From positions 1 through 64,000 of the forward strand of contig DASRJE010000205.1 in the NCBI GenBank assembly GCA_035649635.1: 64,000 bases of DNA, given 5' to 3'. This DNA is from Gp6-AA40 sp035649635. GTDB lineage: Bacteria > Acidobacteriota > Vicinamibacteria > Vicinamibacterales > UBA2999. The position numbers and the translations under genes were made by a program. The notes under the pieces are model-generated. The model was given only the letters and a program-made list of their open reading frames with translations, did no database searches and had not been told where the DNA came from. This document shows, piece after piece, positions 25,943 to 34,757 of this stretch. Positions within the stretch are counted from its first letter, which is position 1, and every line of letters starts with the position of its first letter.

Positions 25943-28678
25943 CTACTCGTATCGCAGCGCTGCCATCGCGCTGATGCGCGTGGCGCGGCGCAGTGGCGCG
26001 TAGCACGCGATGAATGCGACCACCAGGAACAGCGTCGTTGCCGCGAGGAAGGTCATTGCGCCTGGTGCCGTGATGCCGAAACGCTGCGCGGCGAGCAACC
26101 GTCCAACGCCCGCGCCGAGTGCCAGACCAATGACGAGCCCAATACCCACGAGCGTCATTCCCTGGCGAAGAATCATCGCCACGACGGCGGAGCGACCGGC
26201 GCCCAGCGAGAGGCGGATGCCGATTTCGCGCGTTCGGCGCGCGACCGAGTAGGCGGTAACGCCGTAGATGCCCATCGCGGCAAGCAGGATGCCCACGACG
26301 CCGACGCTTCCAGCAATGATCGCCGCCAGTCGAAGTTGGGTCTCGACCGGTCCGGTCTGCGCGCTCTCCAGCGTCTGCGCGGTCAGGACCGGAAGATTCG
26401 GATTCATCGACGTCACCACGGCCCGGATTTCGTCAGCGACGCTCGGTCCCGTCGTTCTGGCGAGGATCGTAATTCCCGCAACATACTTCTGCCTCAAAGG
26501 CACGTACAGTGAGAGAGGCGCCTGGAAGTCCCGTGGCGATGTAAGGTCGCGAGCGATTCCAACGACAACCAGCGGCGTTGCAGGGACATTCGAGGTGCTC
26601 CGCATGTCCGTATGAACGTGGACGACCTGTCCAATCGCGTCCTTGCCCGGAAAGAAGCGACGCGCCGCGGCTTCGCCGAGGATCGCCACTCTCTGTGCGT
26701 CATCGCGATCGAGATCGCTGAGATCCCGTCCCGCGATCAGCGGGATTTTCAAGGTCGCGAAATACCCCGCATCGACGATATTCCAGTCAGGATAAAAGTA
26801 GCGCTGCCCCGGCGGCGGAGACACACCCGGCACGGTGACGCCTCCCATCGTCATCATGGTACCGGGACGAGGCAGGCGGTCGGTTAGCGTGGCGACTTCG
26901 ACGCCAGGGATCGCGCGAACGCGATCGACTAATTGATGCGCAAAGAGGCCGCCAGTCGTCGCGGTGTAGCCGGCCATCGACAGGTTGACGGATGCAAGGT
27001 CGACGTGGCGCGCATCGAACCCGCGATCAACTGCAGTCACGCGCTCGACATCCCGTCCCAGGATGACAGCCGTGATGACGAGCAGCGCGCTGAACGCGAC
27101 CTGCGCCACTACAAACGCATTGCGCAGTCGCAGCCGATCCATCGGCGCTTGCGCATCGTCCTTGAGCGTGGACGCAACGTCGGTCCTGGACGCGTGCAGC
27201 GCCGGCGCAAGGCCGCAAAACACCGCGGCCATAAATGACAGCGCCAGCGAGAAGGTCACGACCTGTGGATCCAGCGGCACGGACACGTTGACGGGTAGAG
27301 GGAAAGCCGGCAGCAATGAGACGAGCAGCGACGTCATGGCGCGCGCCAGGATCAGACCGGCCGCTCCACCCAGCGCGAAGAGCAGGATCGTCTCCGTCAG
27401 CAATTGACGCACGACGCGTGCGCGCCCGGCGCCGATCGCGCTGCGCACGGCGATTTCGCGACGCCGAACCACGCCGCGAGCGAGCAGCACACCGGCCAGG
27501 TTCGCGCATGCGATGACCAGGACCACCGAAACGATCGACATCAGCAGCGCCAGGAATCCTGCGACGATGACGCGAAGACCGTAGGGGACTGGTGAGGCGG
27601 CGGCAACACTCCAGACAAACGAGATGTCAGTAGGGGCAAGCCCGGGCGGAAGGAAGTCGTACTTGACGGGAAACTCTTTGGCCAGCGCATCACCGATAGC
27701 CGCAATTTCGGCCGAGGCTCGAGCCCTCGGCACGCCGGCCTTCAGGCGACCTCCGAGCATCAACCAGTCTGCCTCCCGGGCAGTCAACAGCCGCGTTCCC
27801 GATTCGGCATTGAGTACCGCAACCATCGAGGTCGGGATCCAGAAGTCTGGCGCGACGACCGTCATCCCCAGGAACCCCTGGCGGGCCACGCCAACGACGG
27901 TCAGCGGGTAGCCGTTCAAGTACACGGTACGCCCGACGATCGAGGGGTCGGAATCAAAGCGACGCATCCAGAAGCGATGACTGAGGACGGCGATCGGGCT
28001 TGCCCCTGCTTCCTCGCCGTCGCTCGACCCGAACGTTCGACCAACGACTGCAGGAACGCCCAGGACCTGGAAGTAGTTCGTCGAGACAACGCCGGCATAG
28101 ACACGCTCGGCACCGACGTCGCTGACGCGCAAGCTCGTCGGTTGAAGTTCGAGTTGATAGCCGTAGACTCCGTCGAGCGTGGTTGCGCGCTTTCGAACCT
28201 CCAGGTAGGCGGGATAGGAAAACGGGTCGATTCCCGGTCCGCCACCTCTCTGCATCCGGACGATGTCGACCAGACGATCCGAGTCGGTCACACCGACGGC
28301 CGAGCGGAGCAGCAGGCCATTGACCACGGTGAAGATGGTGGTCGTCGCGCCGATGCCCATGGCAAGCGAGAGTGCGGCGGTCAGCGTGAAAACCGGATTG
28401 CGGGCCAGCAGGCGCGCGGCATAGCGAAGATCCTGCACGAGCGTGTCGAGAAACGCCCCGGCGCGCGCGTCCCGCACCTGCCCCTTGAGGGACTCGATAC
28501 CATCGAGCTGAAGAAGTGCGGCACGTCGAGCGTCACGCGTCGACAGCCCTTTGCCACGGTGCTCATCGATCAGCAGATCCAGCGCCGCGCGAAGTTCATC
28601 GTCCAGGTCCTGCTCGACGCGGTCACGCCTTACGATGTTGCGTACGATCGCTCGGAATCGTGTCAGCACTTTGCCCAA
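25943..28678 (-). CDS. ADOP-family ABC transporter permease (MacB/FtsX-like)
   Basis: The 911-residue protein has the ADOP layout: an N-terminal segment common to acidobacterial copies (EQDLDDELRAALDLLIDEHR, GKGLSTRDARRAALLQL), then two MacB-type periplasmic domains and two FtsX permease units, about eight membrane helices in all (e.g. FTLTAALSLAMGIGATTTIF, VGILLAAMGIYGVTAYSVA). No ATPase gene is adjacent, which is why the family is called orphan. Substrate unknown. The start is unclear: TTG 28678 lies against a microrepeat, GTG 28669 is an alternative. The PadR regulator is directly upstream. Confidence 0.92.
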   Translation of the reverse strand: MGKVLTRFRAIVRNIVRRDRVEQDLDDELRAALDLLIDEHRGKGLSTRDARRAALLQLDGIESLKGQVRDARAGAFLDTLVQDLRYAARLLARNPVFTLTAALSLAMGIGATTTIFTVVNGLLLRSAVGVTDSDRLVDIVRMQRGGGPGIDPFSYPAYLEVRKRATTLDGVYGYQLELQPTSLRVSDVGAERVYAGVVSTNYFQVLGVPAVVGRTFGSSDGEEAGASPIAVLSHRFWMRRFDSDPSIVGRTVYLNGYPLTVVGVARQGFLGMTVVAPDFWIPTSMVAVLNAESGTRLLTAREADWLMLGGRLKAGVPRARASAEIAAIGDALAKEFPVKYDFLPPGLAPTDISFVWSVAAASPVPYGLRVIVAGFLALLMSIVSVVLVIACANLAGVLLARGVVRRREIAVRSAIGAGRARVVRQLLTETILLFALGGAAGLILARAMTSLLVSLLPAFPLPVNVSVPLDPQVVTFSLALSFMAAVFCGLAPALHASRTDVASTLKDDAQAPMDRLRLRNAFVVAQVAFSALLVITAVILGRDVERVTAVDRGFDARHVDLASVNLSMAGYTATTGGLFAHQLVDRVRAIPGVEVATLTDRLPRPGTMMTMGGVTVPGVSPPPGQRYFYPDWNIVDAGYFATLKIPLIAGRDLSDLDRDDAQRVAILGEAAARRFFPGKDAIGQVVHVHTDMRSTSNVPATPLVVVGIARDLTSPRDFQAPLSLYVPLRQKYVAGITILARTTGPSVADEIRAVVTSMNPNLPVLTAQTLESAQTGPVETQLRLAAIIAGSVGVVGILLAAMGIYGVTAYSVARRTREIGIRLSLGAGRSAVVAMILRQGMTLVGIGLVIGLALGAGVGRLLAAQRFGITAPGAMTFLAATTLFLVVAFIACYAPLRRATRISAMAALRYE

Positions 28679-28711
28679 CTTTTGACTTTTTGACCTTTGA
28701 CTTTGATCTGA
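28677..28711. repeat. TTGACTTT microrepeat between padR and ADOP gene
   Basis: Overlapping TTTTGACTTTTTGACCTTTGACTTTG words fill the 34-base gap between the padR stop and the permease start, so the permease's ribosome site must lie in or beside repeat DNA. Confidence 0.7.
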
Positions 28712-28712
28712 C

Positions 28713-29042
28713 CTAAGTCTCCAACGCCCTACTCATCGCGAGTGCCACTCGATTCCACTGCTCGGTAGCCTCGCCAAGCTGTCGCCGTCCTCTCTTGGTG
28801 AGCTTGTAGTACTTGGCTCGACGATTGTTCTCTGATGCTTCCCATTCCGACGTCAGCCAGCCCGAATCCTCGAGCCGATGCAAGGCGGGGAAAAGCGAGC
28901 CCGGCTGCACTACGAACGTGCCACCGGTGATTTGCTCGATGCGTCGCGAGACGCCGAGACCGTGTAACTCGCCCGCCGACACCGCTTTCAGGATCAGGAG
29001 ATCGAGCGTGCCTTGCAGCAGGCTCGCGCGCGGTTGCGACAT
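28713..29042 (-). CDS. PadR-like transcriptional regulator (acidobacterial ADOP-associated)
   Basis: A 109-residue winged-helix protein of the PadR type: LLQGTLDLLILKAVSAGELH, GVSRRIEQITGGTFVVQPGS, LFPALHRLEDSGWLTSEW and the basic wing SENNRRAKYYKLTKRGRRQL. The family acts as a repressor, often of a neighbouring transporter. It precedes the ADOP permease on the same strand. Two tandem palindromic sites lie upstream of its own start (29051-29074 and 29092-29113), so autoregulation is likely. Confidence 0.93.
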   Translation of the reverse strand: MSQPRASLLQGTLDLLILKAVSAGELHGLGVSRRIEQITGGTFVVQPGSLFPALHRLEDSGWLTSEWEASENNRRAKYYKLTKRGRRQLGEATEQWNRVALAMSRALET

Positions 29043-29050
29043 GTCGCCTC

Positions 29051-29074
29051 TCGTATCGAACGTCTATACGAGCG
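29051..29074. promoter_or_regulatory. Putative PadR operator, site A
   Basis: TCGTATCGAACGTCTATACGA is an imperfect palindrome (TCGTAT / ATACGA) eight bases upstream of the padR start on the minus strand. It nearly repeats at site B 40 bases away. Confidence 0.6.
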
Positions 29075-29091
29075 CCAGTGTGTCGTTGTTC

Positions 29092-29113
29092 CTATCGAAT
29101 GTCAATACGAGCG
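29092..29113. promoter_or_regulatory. Putative PadR operator, site B, and -35-like box
   Basis: CTATCGAATGTCAATACGAG shares 16 of about 19 bases with site A. On the minus strand it contains TTGACA, which with a weak CACACT 17 bases on could be the padR promoter, so a bound PadR dimer would cover the -35 region. Confidence 0.5.
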
Positions 29114-29150
29114 GGCGGCCGCGACTCGTCCCTGGCCGGCCGGTTGATCG

Positions 29151-29654
29151 TCAGCGCCCGGTGGCTTGACCTGGTCGCAACAGCTCGTGGAGGGTTCCCG
29201 GCCGTCGAAGCTTGGTGATCCAGACGATCTGGCCGATATGAAGCGCATTGTGATGCGTGACGTGGAGCAGGACTTCCGCCACGGGCTTGTTCTTGTCGTT
29301 CGTCGGTTGAAGGAGCCGCTCGGGCGTCAGCGTTCGAAGAACCGCATCGACTCTCGCGGTCACGTCCATCCACACCTTCAGCACGTCGGCCTTCGTCGGC
29401 CCGCCGCGAGCGGCAAACTCGGCATCGCGATCGCGGACGCCGGGCGCTCCCCCGATCACGTGCTCGAGGAAATGACGATTCGATCCCGCCACGTGCAGCA
29501 CGAGGTTGCCGACGGCATTTGACAGCTCATGCGGACGCCACCAGAGATCCTCCTCGCTTAAAACCTCGAGGCAGCGTTCGACCTGGTGAGGGAATTCCCC
29601 AACCAACCGGGCGGTGATGTGCCGGAGCAGGAAGGCATCGACAGTGTCTGGCAT
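29151..29654 (-). CDS. DinB-like / DUF1572-type protein
   Basis: The 167-residue helical protein has the DinB-superfamily metal-site pattern: LVLHVAGSNRHFLEHVIGG in the second helix region and LLHVTHHNALHIGQIVWITK near the C terminus. It starts MPDTVDAFLLRHITARLVGE. These bundles bind a divalent metal with three His; the catalysed reaction is usually unknown. It is a different subfamily from the DinB at 23958. No operon partner; the neighbours are divergent or separated. Confidence 0.8.
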   Translation of the reverse strand: MPDTVDAFLLRHITARLVGEFPHQVERCLEVLSEEDLWWRPHELSNAVGNLVLHVAGSNRHFLEHVIGGAPGVRDRDAEFAARGGPTKADVLKVWMDVTARVDAVLRTLTPERLLQPTNDKNKPVAEVLLHVTHHNALHIGQIVWITKLRRPGTLHELLRPGQATGR

Positions 29655-29716
29655 CCTCGTGATGATAAGCTCAAATGTGCGCGTCCCGCAGCCGGGACAG
29701 CTGACACGACATCCGA

Positions 29717-30751
29717 GTGACCTTCACCCAGTCCGAGTTCCGGCCCCGATTCACCGGGGGCCACGTCCAGACACTGTATGCCTGGGCCAGGCCGCGAACG
29801 TTTCCGCGACTGCCTGCTCCCGTTGCCCGCTATTTCGACGTCGCCGCCGACGCCCGGGTGCTCGCACACTGCCACTGGCAGGATCGCGCGCACGAACATC
29901 CCACGCTCCTCCTGCTGCATGGACTCGAGGGCTCGAGCCTGGCCCATTACATGGGCGGGATGGCGGACAAGGCGTGGGCACGCGGCTGGAACGTCGTGCG
30001 ACTGAACCAACGCAATTGCGGCGATACCGAGCACCTGTCCCGCGGCTTGTACCACTCGGGTCTCACCCACGATCCGCTCTTCGTCCTGCGCGAGTTGATC
30101 GCCCGCGACGGCATTCGCGCGCTGGCGGTGGCGGGCTATTCGCTGGGTGGCAATCTCACTCTGAAGCTGGCCGGCGACCTGGCCGAGGACGCGCCGCGTG
30201 AACTGAAGGCGGTGTGCGCCGTGTCGCCGACGATGGACCTGGCGGTGTGCGTGAATGCGTTGGAGCGCCGCTCAAACCTGGCTTACCAGTGGAATTTCGT
30301 GAGACGGCTCAAGGCACGGATGCGGCGAAAGGCGGCGGTGGTGCCAGGGCTGTTCACGCTCGAACCGTTGCCGCGAATCTGGACCGTCCGTCAGTTCGAC
30401 GAAGCCTACACGGCGCCCCATCACGGCTTCGCGGACGCGGCTGACTACTACCACCGGGCGAGCGCCATGCGCGTTGTCGATCGCATTCGAGTCCCGGCGC
30501 TGATTCTCACGGCCGCAGACGACCCGTTCGTGCCCATCGGGCCGTTTCAGCATCCCGCCGTCACCGGCAATCCATGCGTCACGACGATCGTCACGCGGCA
30601 TGGCGGCCACTGCGCCTTCGTCGAGCACGCGACCGGTCAGTACGATGGCTATTGGGCGGAGGAAGAGGTCGTCCGGTTCGTCATAGGTCACGCAAATGGT
30701 CAATCAGCATCCGCCCGAACTCCGGCCCCTTCCCTTCCTCTTCGTGCTTGA
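29717..30751 (+). CDS. Alpha/beta hydrolase, YheT/COG0429 type
   Basis: The 344-residue protein (GTG start) belongs to the YheT/EMB8 branch: FTGGHVQTLYAWARPR at the N terminus, TLLLLHGLEGSSLAHYMGG, VVRLNQRNCGDTEHLS, nucleophile elbow GYSLGGN, acid TAADDPFVP and His in TRHGGHCAF. Together these give a Ser-Asp-His triad. Predicted esterase; substrate unknown, with lipid esters often suspected. The 3' end overlaps the convergent DUF72 gene by 71 bases, so the last residues are the least certain part. Confidence 0.9.
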   Translation: MTFTQSEFRPRFTGGHVQTLYAWARPRTFPRLPAPVARYFDVAADARVLAHCHWQDRAHEHPTLLLLHGLEGSSLAHYMGGMADKAWARGWNVVRLNQRNCGDTEHLSRGLYHSGLTHDPLFVLRELIARDGIRALAVAGYSLGGNLTLKLAGDLAEDAPRELKAVCAVSPTMDLAVCVNALERRSNLAYQWNFVRRLKARMRRKAAVVPGLFTLEPLPRIWTVRQFDEAYTAPHHGFADAADYYHRASAMRVVDRIRVPALILTAADDPFVPIGPFQHPAVTGNPCVTTIVTRHGGHCAFVEHATGQYDGYWAEEEVVRFVIGHANGQSASARTPAPSLPLRA

Positions 30752-31388
30752 AGTAGACGAACACCTCGCCGCAGCGTGACGTCCGTTCTTTGATCGTCAG
30801 CGCCCAGCGGGCGATGTCGTCGGCGACGTATCCTTCATCGCGCAGCCGGAAATAGCCGTAGTCAGCGGTGATCTCGACCGGCGTCGACAACTTCTCGCTG
30901 TCGGCCACGCAGAGCGCCAGGTTCCTCGCGCGCAGCCGCGCGTAGACCTCCTCGTCCAGCCAGGACACGTGACGGAATTCAAACGCCGCGCAGACGCGAG
31001 GCGGAAACGTGTCGAGGAACGCATCGAACAGCGCGAGGTCCTTCTTCAGGTTTGGCGGGAGTTGAAAAAGAAGCGCACCAAGCTTGGGGCCGAGGCTACC
31101 GGCCGTCTCCAGGAATTGACGGACCCGGTCACCGCAGTCGCGAAGACGGCTGTCGTGCGTAATCCGCTTCGGCGCCTTGAGCGTCAGCTTGAAACGCTCG
31201 GGCGTCGCGCTATTCCAGCCCGCGAGGATCTTTTCGTTGGGAGCCCGGTAAAACGTGTAGTTGATCTCAACGGTCGGGAAGCGCTCTGCGTAATACGGCA
31301 GCATTTTCGCCGCCGGCAATGTCTCGGGATAGAAGCTCCCCTTCCACTCAGGGTAGTTATAGCCCGACGTCCCAATCCAAATCGCCAA
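30681..31388 (-). CDS. DUF72 (YecE-like) protein
   Basis: The 235-residue protein has the TIM-barrel-like DUF72 signature: IWIGTSGYNYPEWKGSFYPE, VEINYTFYRAPNEKILAGW, PERFKLTLKAPKRITHDSRL, GALLFQLPPNLKKDLALF and FEFRHVSWLDEEVYARL. No biochemical function is established for the family. It overlaps the convergent hydrolase by 71 bases and lies six bases after the ABC permease stop on the same strand, so it may be read from the same transcript as the ABC genes. Confidence 0.92.
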   Translation of the reverse strand: MAIWIGTSGYNYPEWKGSFYPETLPAAKMLPYYAERFPTVEINYTFYRAPNEKILAGWNSATPERFKLTLKAPKRITHDSRLRDCGDRVRQFLETAGSLGPKLGALLFQLPPNLKKDLALFDAFLDTFPPRVCAAFEFRHVSWLDEEVYARLRARNLALCVADSEKLSTPVEITADYGYFRLRDEGYVADDIARWALTIKERTSRCGEVFVYFKHEEEGKGPEFGRMLIDHLRDL

Positions 31389-31394
31389 GTGGCC

Positions 31395-32774
31395 CTACGC
31401 TTCCCTCGCCCACCGCATCAGCGTCGCCATGTCCGGCGCCTTGCCGTGCATCAACAAGCCGACCTTGAAGACCTTGGCGGCAAACCAGGTCACCGCGCAT
31501 GCTGCCGCGAGTCCGACCACCATCGTGACGAGCACCTGCCAGATCGGGGGCGGCGTCGCCGAGCCCAGTCGAATCATCATTGCGAACGTGTTGACGGGGG
31601 GAATGAAGCTGAGCGCGACGGAGAACGCCGAATTCGGCTCCCGACCGATGACCGTCGCGAACATCCATGGCGCCATGAGCAGCAGCATCACCGGTGTCAT
31701 CAGCGACTGCGCTTCCCGCATCTCGTTGACCGCGGCGCCCACGGCGCTGAACACCGCCGCGAACAGCAGGTAGGAAATCAGAAAGAACACGATCAGATAG
31801 ACGATCAGCAGCGGGTCGAGCAGGCCGAGCATCGCAAACGACATCAAGGTCACGAGCCCGAGGCCGATGTAGATCGCGAGCACGAGCATGCTGACGGCCA
31901 TCTGCCCGAGAATCTTCCCTGCCATCAGCTCGATCGGCGACACGGCTGACAGCAGGACCTCAATCACGCGATTCGACTTCTCCTCCACGGTCTGCGTCAG
32001 CAGCGTCTGGCCGCCAATCGTCACGCCGAAGACGAGCAGACCGGCGAAGACGAACGGCAGCATCCGATTGAAAGCGACGTTGGTCTGGCGCTCAGCGCCG
32101 GCAGCCACCGTCACCGATGCCGCACGGCGCACTCTCATCACCGCTTCCACTTCGTTGCGATTGAGATTGTGAGCGCGAATCCGCGCGGCGACGAGCGATT
32201 CCCTGATGGCGTCGTAGAGCTCGGTCTCGAGGCGGTCGTCGATATTTTCGGGGATGAACAACTCATACGACCCGTACTCCGCGGGGGCCGAGGCGATAAC
32301 GGCGTTGGGCTGCACGACAATGAGCGCGAGGTGACGGAGACCGCCGGCGGCCACTGGTTCAGTCAGCCACTGCTTCTCGCGCTGAAGATCGGCGCTCGCA
32401 GTTCGCTCAAGAATCGTGAGTGCTGGCGCGGCACCGACCGTCCGTGCGATCGCCGTGGGACTGGTGGCCGCATCGCGGACGACGGCTGGCGTGTTCTGAA
32501 GTGCCCGCATGGCGCTGTCGCGGCGCCGCGCGGTGATGGCTTCAGCGGTCAGCGCCGTGCGCAGCGCACCCGCCACCTGCCCGGTCGGGTCGACGACAGC
32601 GACCTCGCCACGAACCGCCGGCACATTTCTGCTCGAGACCAGCGGAAACACCGCGATCAAGAGCCCGATGATTGCCGGCATCAGCAGCAGGCCAATGACG
32701 AAGCCCTTGTTCATGACGGCGGCCATGAACTCCCGGCGGGCGACGAGCCCGATTCGCCGCAGACTCTGCTTCAT
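31395..32774 (-). CDS. ABC-2 type export permease (NatB-like)
   Basis: The 459-residue protein has one N-terminal membrane helix (FVIGLLLMPAIIGLLIAVFP), a large extracytoplasmic domain (about 50-230) and a bundle of five or six C-terminal helices (MLPFVFAGLLVFGVTIGGQT, LLIVYLIVFFLISYLLFAAV, IWQVLVTMVVGLAAACAVTW). This is the NatB/YhaP arrangement. Its ATG overlaps the stop of the ATPase gene (ATGA), so the two form one exporter. Related systems export sodium or drugs, but the substrate here is unknown. Confidence 0.9.
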   Translation of the reverse strand: MKQSLRRIGLVARREFMAAVMNKGFVIGLLLMPAIIGLLIAVFPLVSSRNVPAVRGEVAVVDPTGQVAGALRTALTAEAITARRRDSAMRALQNTPAVVRDAATSPTAIARTVGAAPALTILERTASADLQREKQWLTEPVAAGGLRHLALIVVQPNAVIASAPAEYGSYELFIPENIDDRLETELYDAIRESLVAARIRAHNLNRNEVEAVMRVRRAASVTVAAGAERQTNVAFNRMLPFVFAGLLVFGVTIGGQTLLTQTVEEKSNRVIEVLLSAVSPIELMAGKILGQMAVSMLVLAIYIGLGLVTLMSFAMLGLLDPLLIVYLIVFFLISYLLFAAVFSAVGAAVNEMREAQSLMTPVMLLLMAPWMFATVIGREPNSAFSVALSFIPPVNTFAMMIRLGSATPPPIWQVLVTMVVGLAAACAVTWFAAKVFKVGLLMHGKAPDMATLMRWAREA

Positions 32775-33829
32775 GCCAGGACTCCTTCCGCTCCGGCCGT
32801 CACGCTGGCGCGCAACGCTTCCGAAGCTACTTGGCTGCGCGATCCTTCCGTCACGATCCGCACGAAGACATCCTCGAGCCTGAGGCGCGCCAGCTCGATG
32901 CGTGCCGGGGCAACTGCCGCTGCCAGCCGCGGCATCATGCCCGCAGGATCGGTGCCCGGTATAAGTGTGATCCGGTAGCTGCCGTCGAGTGACTCGACGC
33001 GCTCGACGCCGATGACGGCGCTGAGGCTCGACGCGGTGGCGTTCGCGGCGAGGCCCGACGCAGTGGCGTGCGCGTCGAGGCTCGACGCAGTGGCAGTCTC
33101 GTCGAGGCTCGACGCAGTGGCATTCTCGTCGAGGGGCTCGAAATAAATGATGCGCGGGTCGAACTGACGCCTGAGCCCGGCCATCGCTTCATCGAGGACC
33201 TTCCGGCCCTGGTGAATCATCACGACGTGCTGGCACATCTCTTCGGCATGCGCCATGACGTGGGTCGAGAGCAGCACCGTTGCGCCCCGGCGATGTTCCC
33301 CGAGAATGTGTTCGCGAAGAACCCGAACGCTGACCGGATCCTGCCCGCTGAACGGTTCATCGAGAATGAGCAGGTCGGGCTGGTGGATCACCGCGGCCAG
33401 AAACTGCACGCGCTGCAACATGCCTTTCGACAGATCCTCGCAGCGCTTGCCTTCGATGCCCGGCAGACCGATCTCCTGCAGCAACCTGGGCACCCGCGCC
33501 GCTGCATCCTCGGCGGCTAGCCCCTTCAACTCCGCCATGTAAATCAGGAAGGCGCCCACCTTCATCTTCCGGTACACGCCGCGCTCTTCCGGAAGGTAGC
33601 CGATGCGGTCTTTCGCCTCCAGCGCCGAGCGGCGGCCCAGCACCGACAGCTCGCCGGAGTCGGGGAACAGGATCGACATGATCATCCGAATGCACGTCGT
33701 CTTTCCCGCCCCGTTTGGTCCGATCACGCCGTAGAGCGCGCCCCGCGGCACGACGAGATCCATGCCCTCGACGGCGACAGTCGCTCCAAATGTTTTCCTG
33801 AGATTCCTGAGCTCGAGCGCTGGCTGCAT
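32771..33829 (-). CDS. ABC transporter ATP-binding protein (NatA-like)
   Basis: From ATG 33829 the protein has 352 residues. Walker A is GPNGAGKTT, the signature region EDLSKGMLQRVQFLAAVIHQ, Walker B LLILDEPFSG and the switch His lies in VLLSTHVMAHAEEM. The C-terminal region carries an in-frame block of four nine-residue repeats (ATASSLD words) between the ATPase fold and the final domain. It pairs with the permease 31395-32774 by a 4-base overlap. A TTG six bases upstream of the ATG could also start the frame. Confidence 0.92.
   Translation of the reverse strand: MQPALELRNLRKTFGATVAVEGMDLVVPRGALYGVIGPNGAGKTTCIRMIMSILFPDSGELSVLGRRSALEAKDRIGYLPEERGVYRKMKVGAFLIYMAELKGLAAEDAAARVPRLLQEIGLPGIEGKRCEDLSKGMLQRVQFLAAVIHQPDLLILDEPFSGQDPVSVRVLREHILGEHRRGATVLLSTHVMAHAEEMCQHVVMIHQGRKVLDEAMAGLRRQFDPRIIYFEPLDENATASSLDETATASSLDAHATASGLAANATASSLSAVIGVERVESLDGSYRITLIPGTDPAGMMPRLAAAVAPARIELARLRLEDVFVRIVTEGSRSQVASEALRASVTAGAEGVLA
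33023..33130. repeat. Four 27-bp tandem repeats inside the ABC ATPase gene
   Basis: Units start GAGG(C)TCGACGCAGTGGC at 33023, 33050, 33077 and 33104, each 27 bases, with a partial fifth. They encode ENATASSLD, ETATASSLD, AHATASGLA and ANATASSLS-like nonapeptides. Period and frame preservation suggest expansion by slippage or unequal exchange. Confidence 0.9.
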
Positions 33830-33883
33830 TCTCAAGCGACCTTATATCACGCGGGTCGTGGAAGAATTGTTAGAGTGAACGTG

Positions 33884-34741
33884 ATGCGCACGTTGTTCGT
33901 TCTGGTCGTGGCCTCGATCGCGTTGAGCGCTTGCGGACGGGCCCCTGACACCAACACACGTCAGTTCGACCTGCAAGGTCAGATCCTCGCCCTGCGGCCC
34001 GAACGACACGAAGTCGTGATCAAGCATCAGGACATCAAAGGGCTCATGCCTGGCATGACGATGCCCTTCACGGTGAAGGACGACACGCTGATCGCAGATA
34101 AGAAGCCGGGCGATCTGGTGACGGCAACGCTCGTGGTTGGAGAGACCCAGGCGTATCTCACCACGTTGACGACGACCGGGCATGCCGCTGTATCGGAAGC
34201 CGCTCCACCGCCGCCTCCCGATATCCTGGAGCCCGGACAACCCGTGAAGGATGCGGCGCTCGTCGACCAGGACAACAAGCCGCGCCCGTTTTCGACGTTC
34301 AAGGGACACAGACTCGCTCTGACGTTTATCTACACGCGGTGCCCGCTGCCCGACTTCTGCCCGCTCATGGACAAGCACTTCGCCGCGATTCAGAAAACCA
34401 TCATGAGCACGCCGGCGCTTGCCGACGTGCGGTTGGTGACCGTCACTCTCGATCCGGAATTCGACAAGCCGGCTATCTTGAAGGCGTACGCCCGCCGGCG
34501 CGAAGCCGACCCGGCCGTGTGGACGTTCCTGACCGGCGAATCCGCGGAGGTGAACCGATTTGCGACCCAGTTCGGCCTGTACGTTGAACACAATCCGCAA
34601 AACGCCATCGACATCACGCACAACCTTCGCACGGCCGTCATCGATCCGGAAGGCCGTCTGATCACTGTGCACAACGGCAATTCCTGGACGCCGGCCGAAC
34701 TCGTTGCCGACCTCACCGCCGCGCCCGCTCCCGCGCACTGA
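33884..34741 (+). CDS. CusF-like domain fused to SCO1/SenC copper chaperone
   Basis: The 285-residue protein starts at ATG 33884 with a lipobox (ALSACG). The first domain resembles the CusF-type metal-binding OB fold (HEVVIKHQDIKGLMPGMTMP, with the Met pair in MPGMTMPF). After a Pro-rich hinge comes a SCO1/SenC thioredoxin fold with Cys pair in YTRCPLPDFCPLMDKHF (five residues between the Cys instead of the usual three) and VTLDPEFDKPAILKAYA. It should carry copper to cytochrome oxidase in the periplasm. The first downstream gene is 17 bases away. Confidence 0.9.
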   Translation: MRTLFVLVVASIALSACGRAPDTNTRQFDLQGQILALRPERHEVVIKHQDIKGLMPGMTMPFTVKDDTLIADKKPGDLVTATLVVGETQAYLTTLTTTGHAAVSEAAPPPPPDILEPGQPVKDAALVDQDNKPRPFSTFKGHRLALTFIYTRCPLPDFCPLMDKHFAAIQKTIMSTPALADVRLVTVTLDPEFDKPAILKAYARRREADPAVWTFLTGESAEVNRFATQFGLYVEHNPQNAIDITHNLRTAVIDPEGRLITVHNGNSWTPAELVADLTAAPAPAH

Positions 34742-34757
34742 CCCGGTCGAACCGCCG

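Noticed and set aside
33023..33130. Possible small CRISPR array
   Set aside because: Units are contiguous 27-bp tandem repeats without spacers, in frame inside a coding gene.
33842..34738. 298-residue minus-strand frame opposite the CusF-SCO gene
   Set aside because: Antisense to a recognised domain fusion; Arg/His-rich composition.
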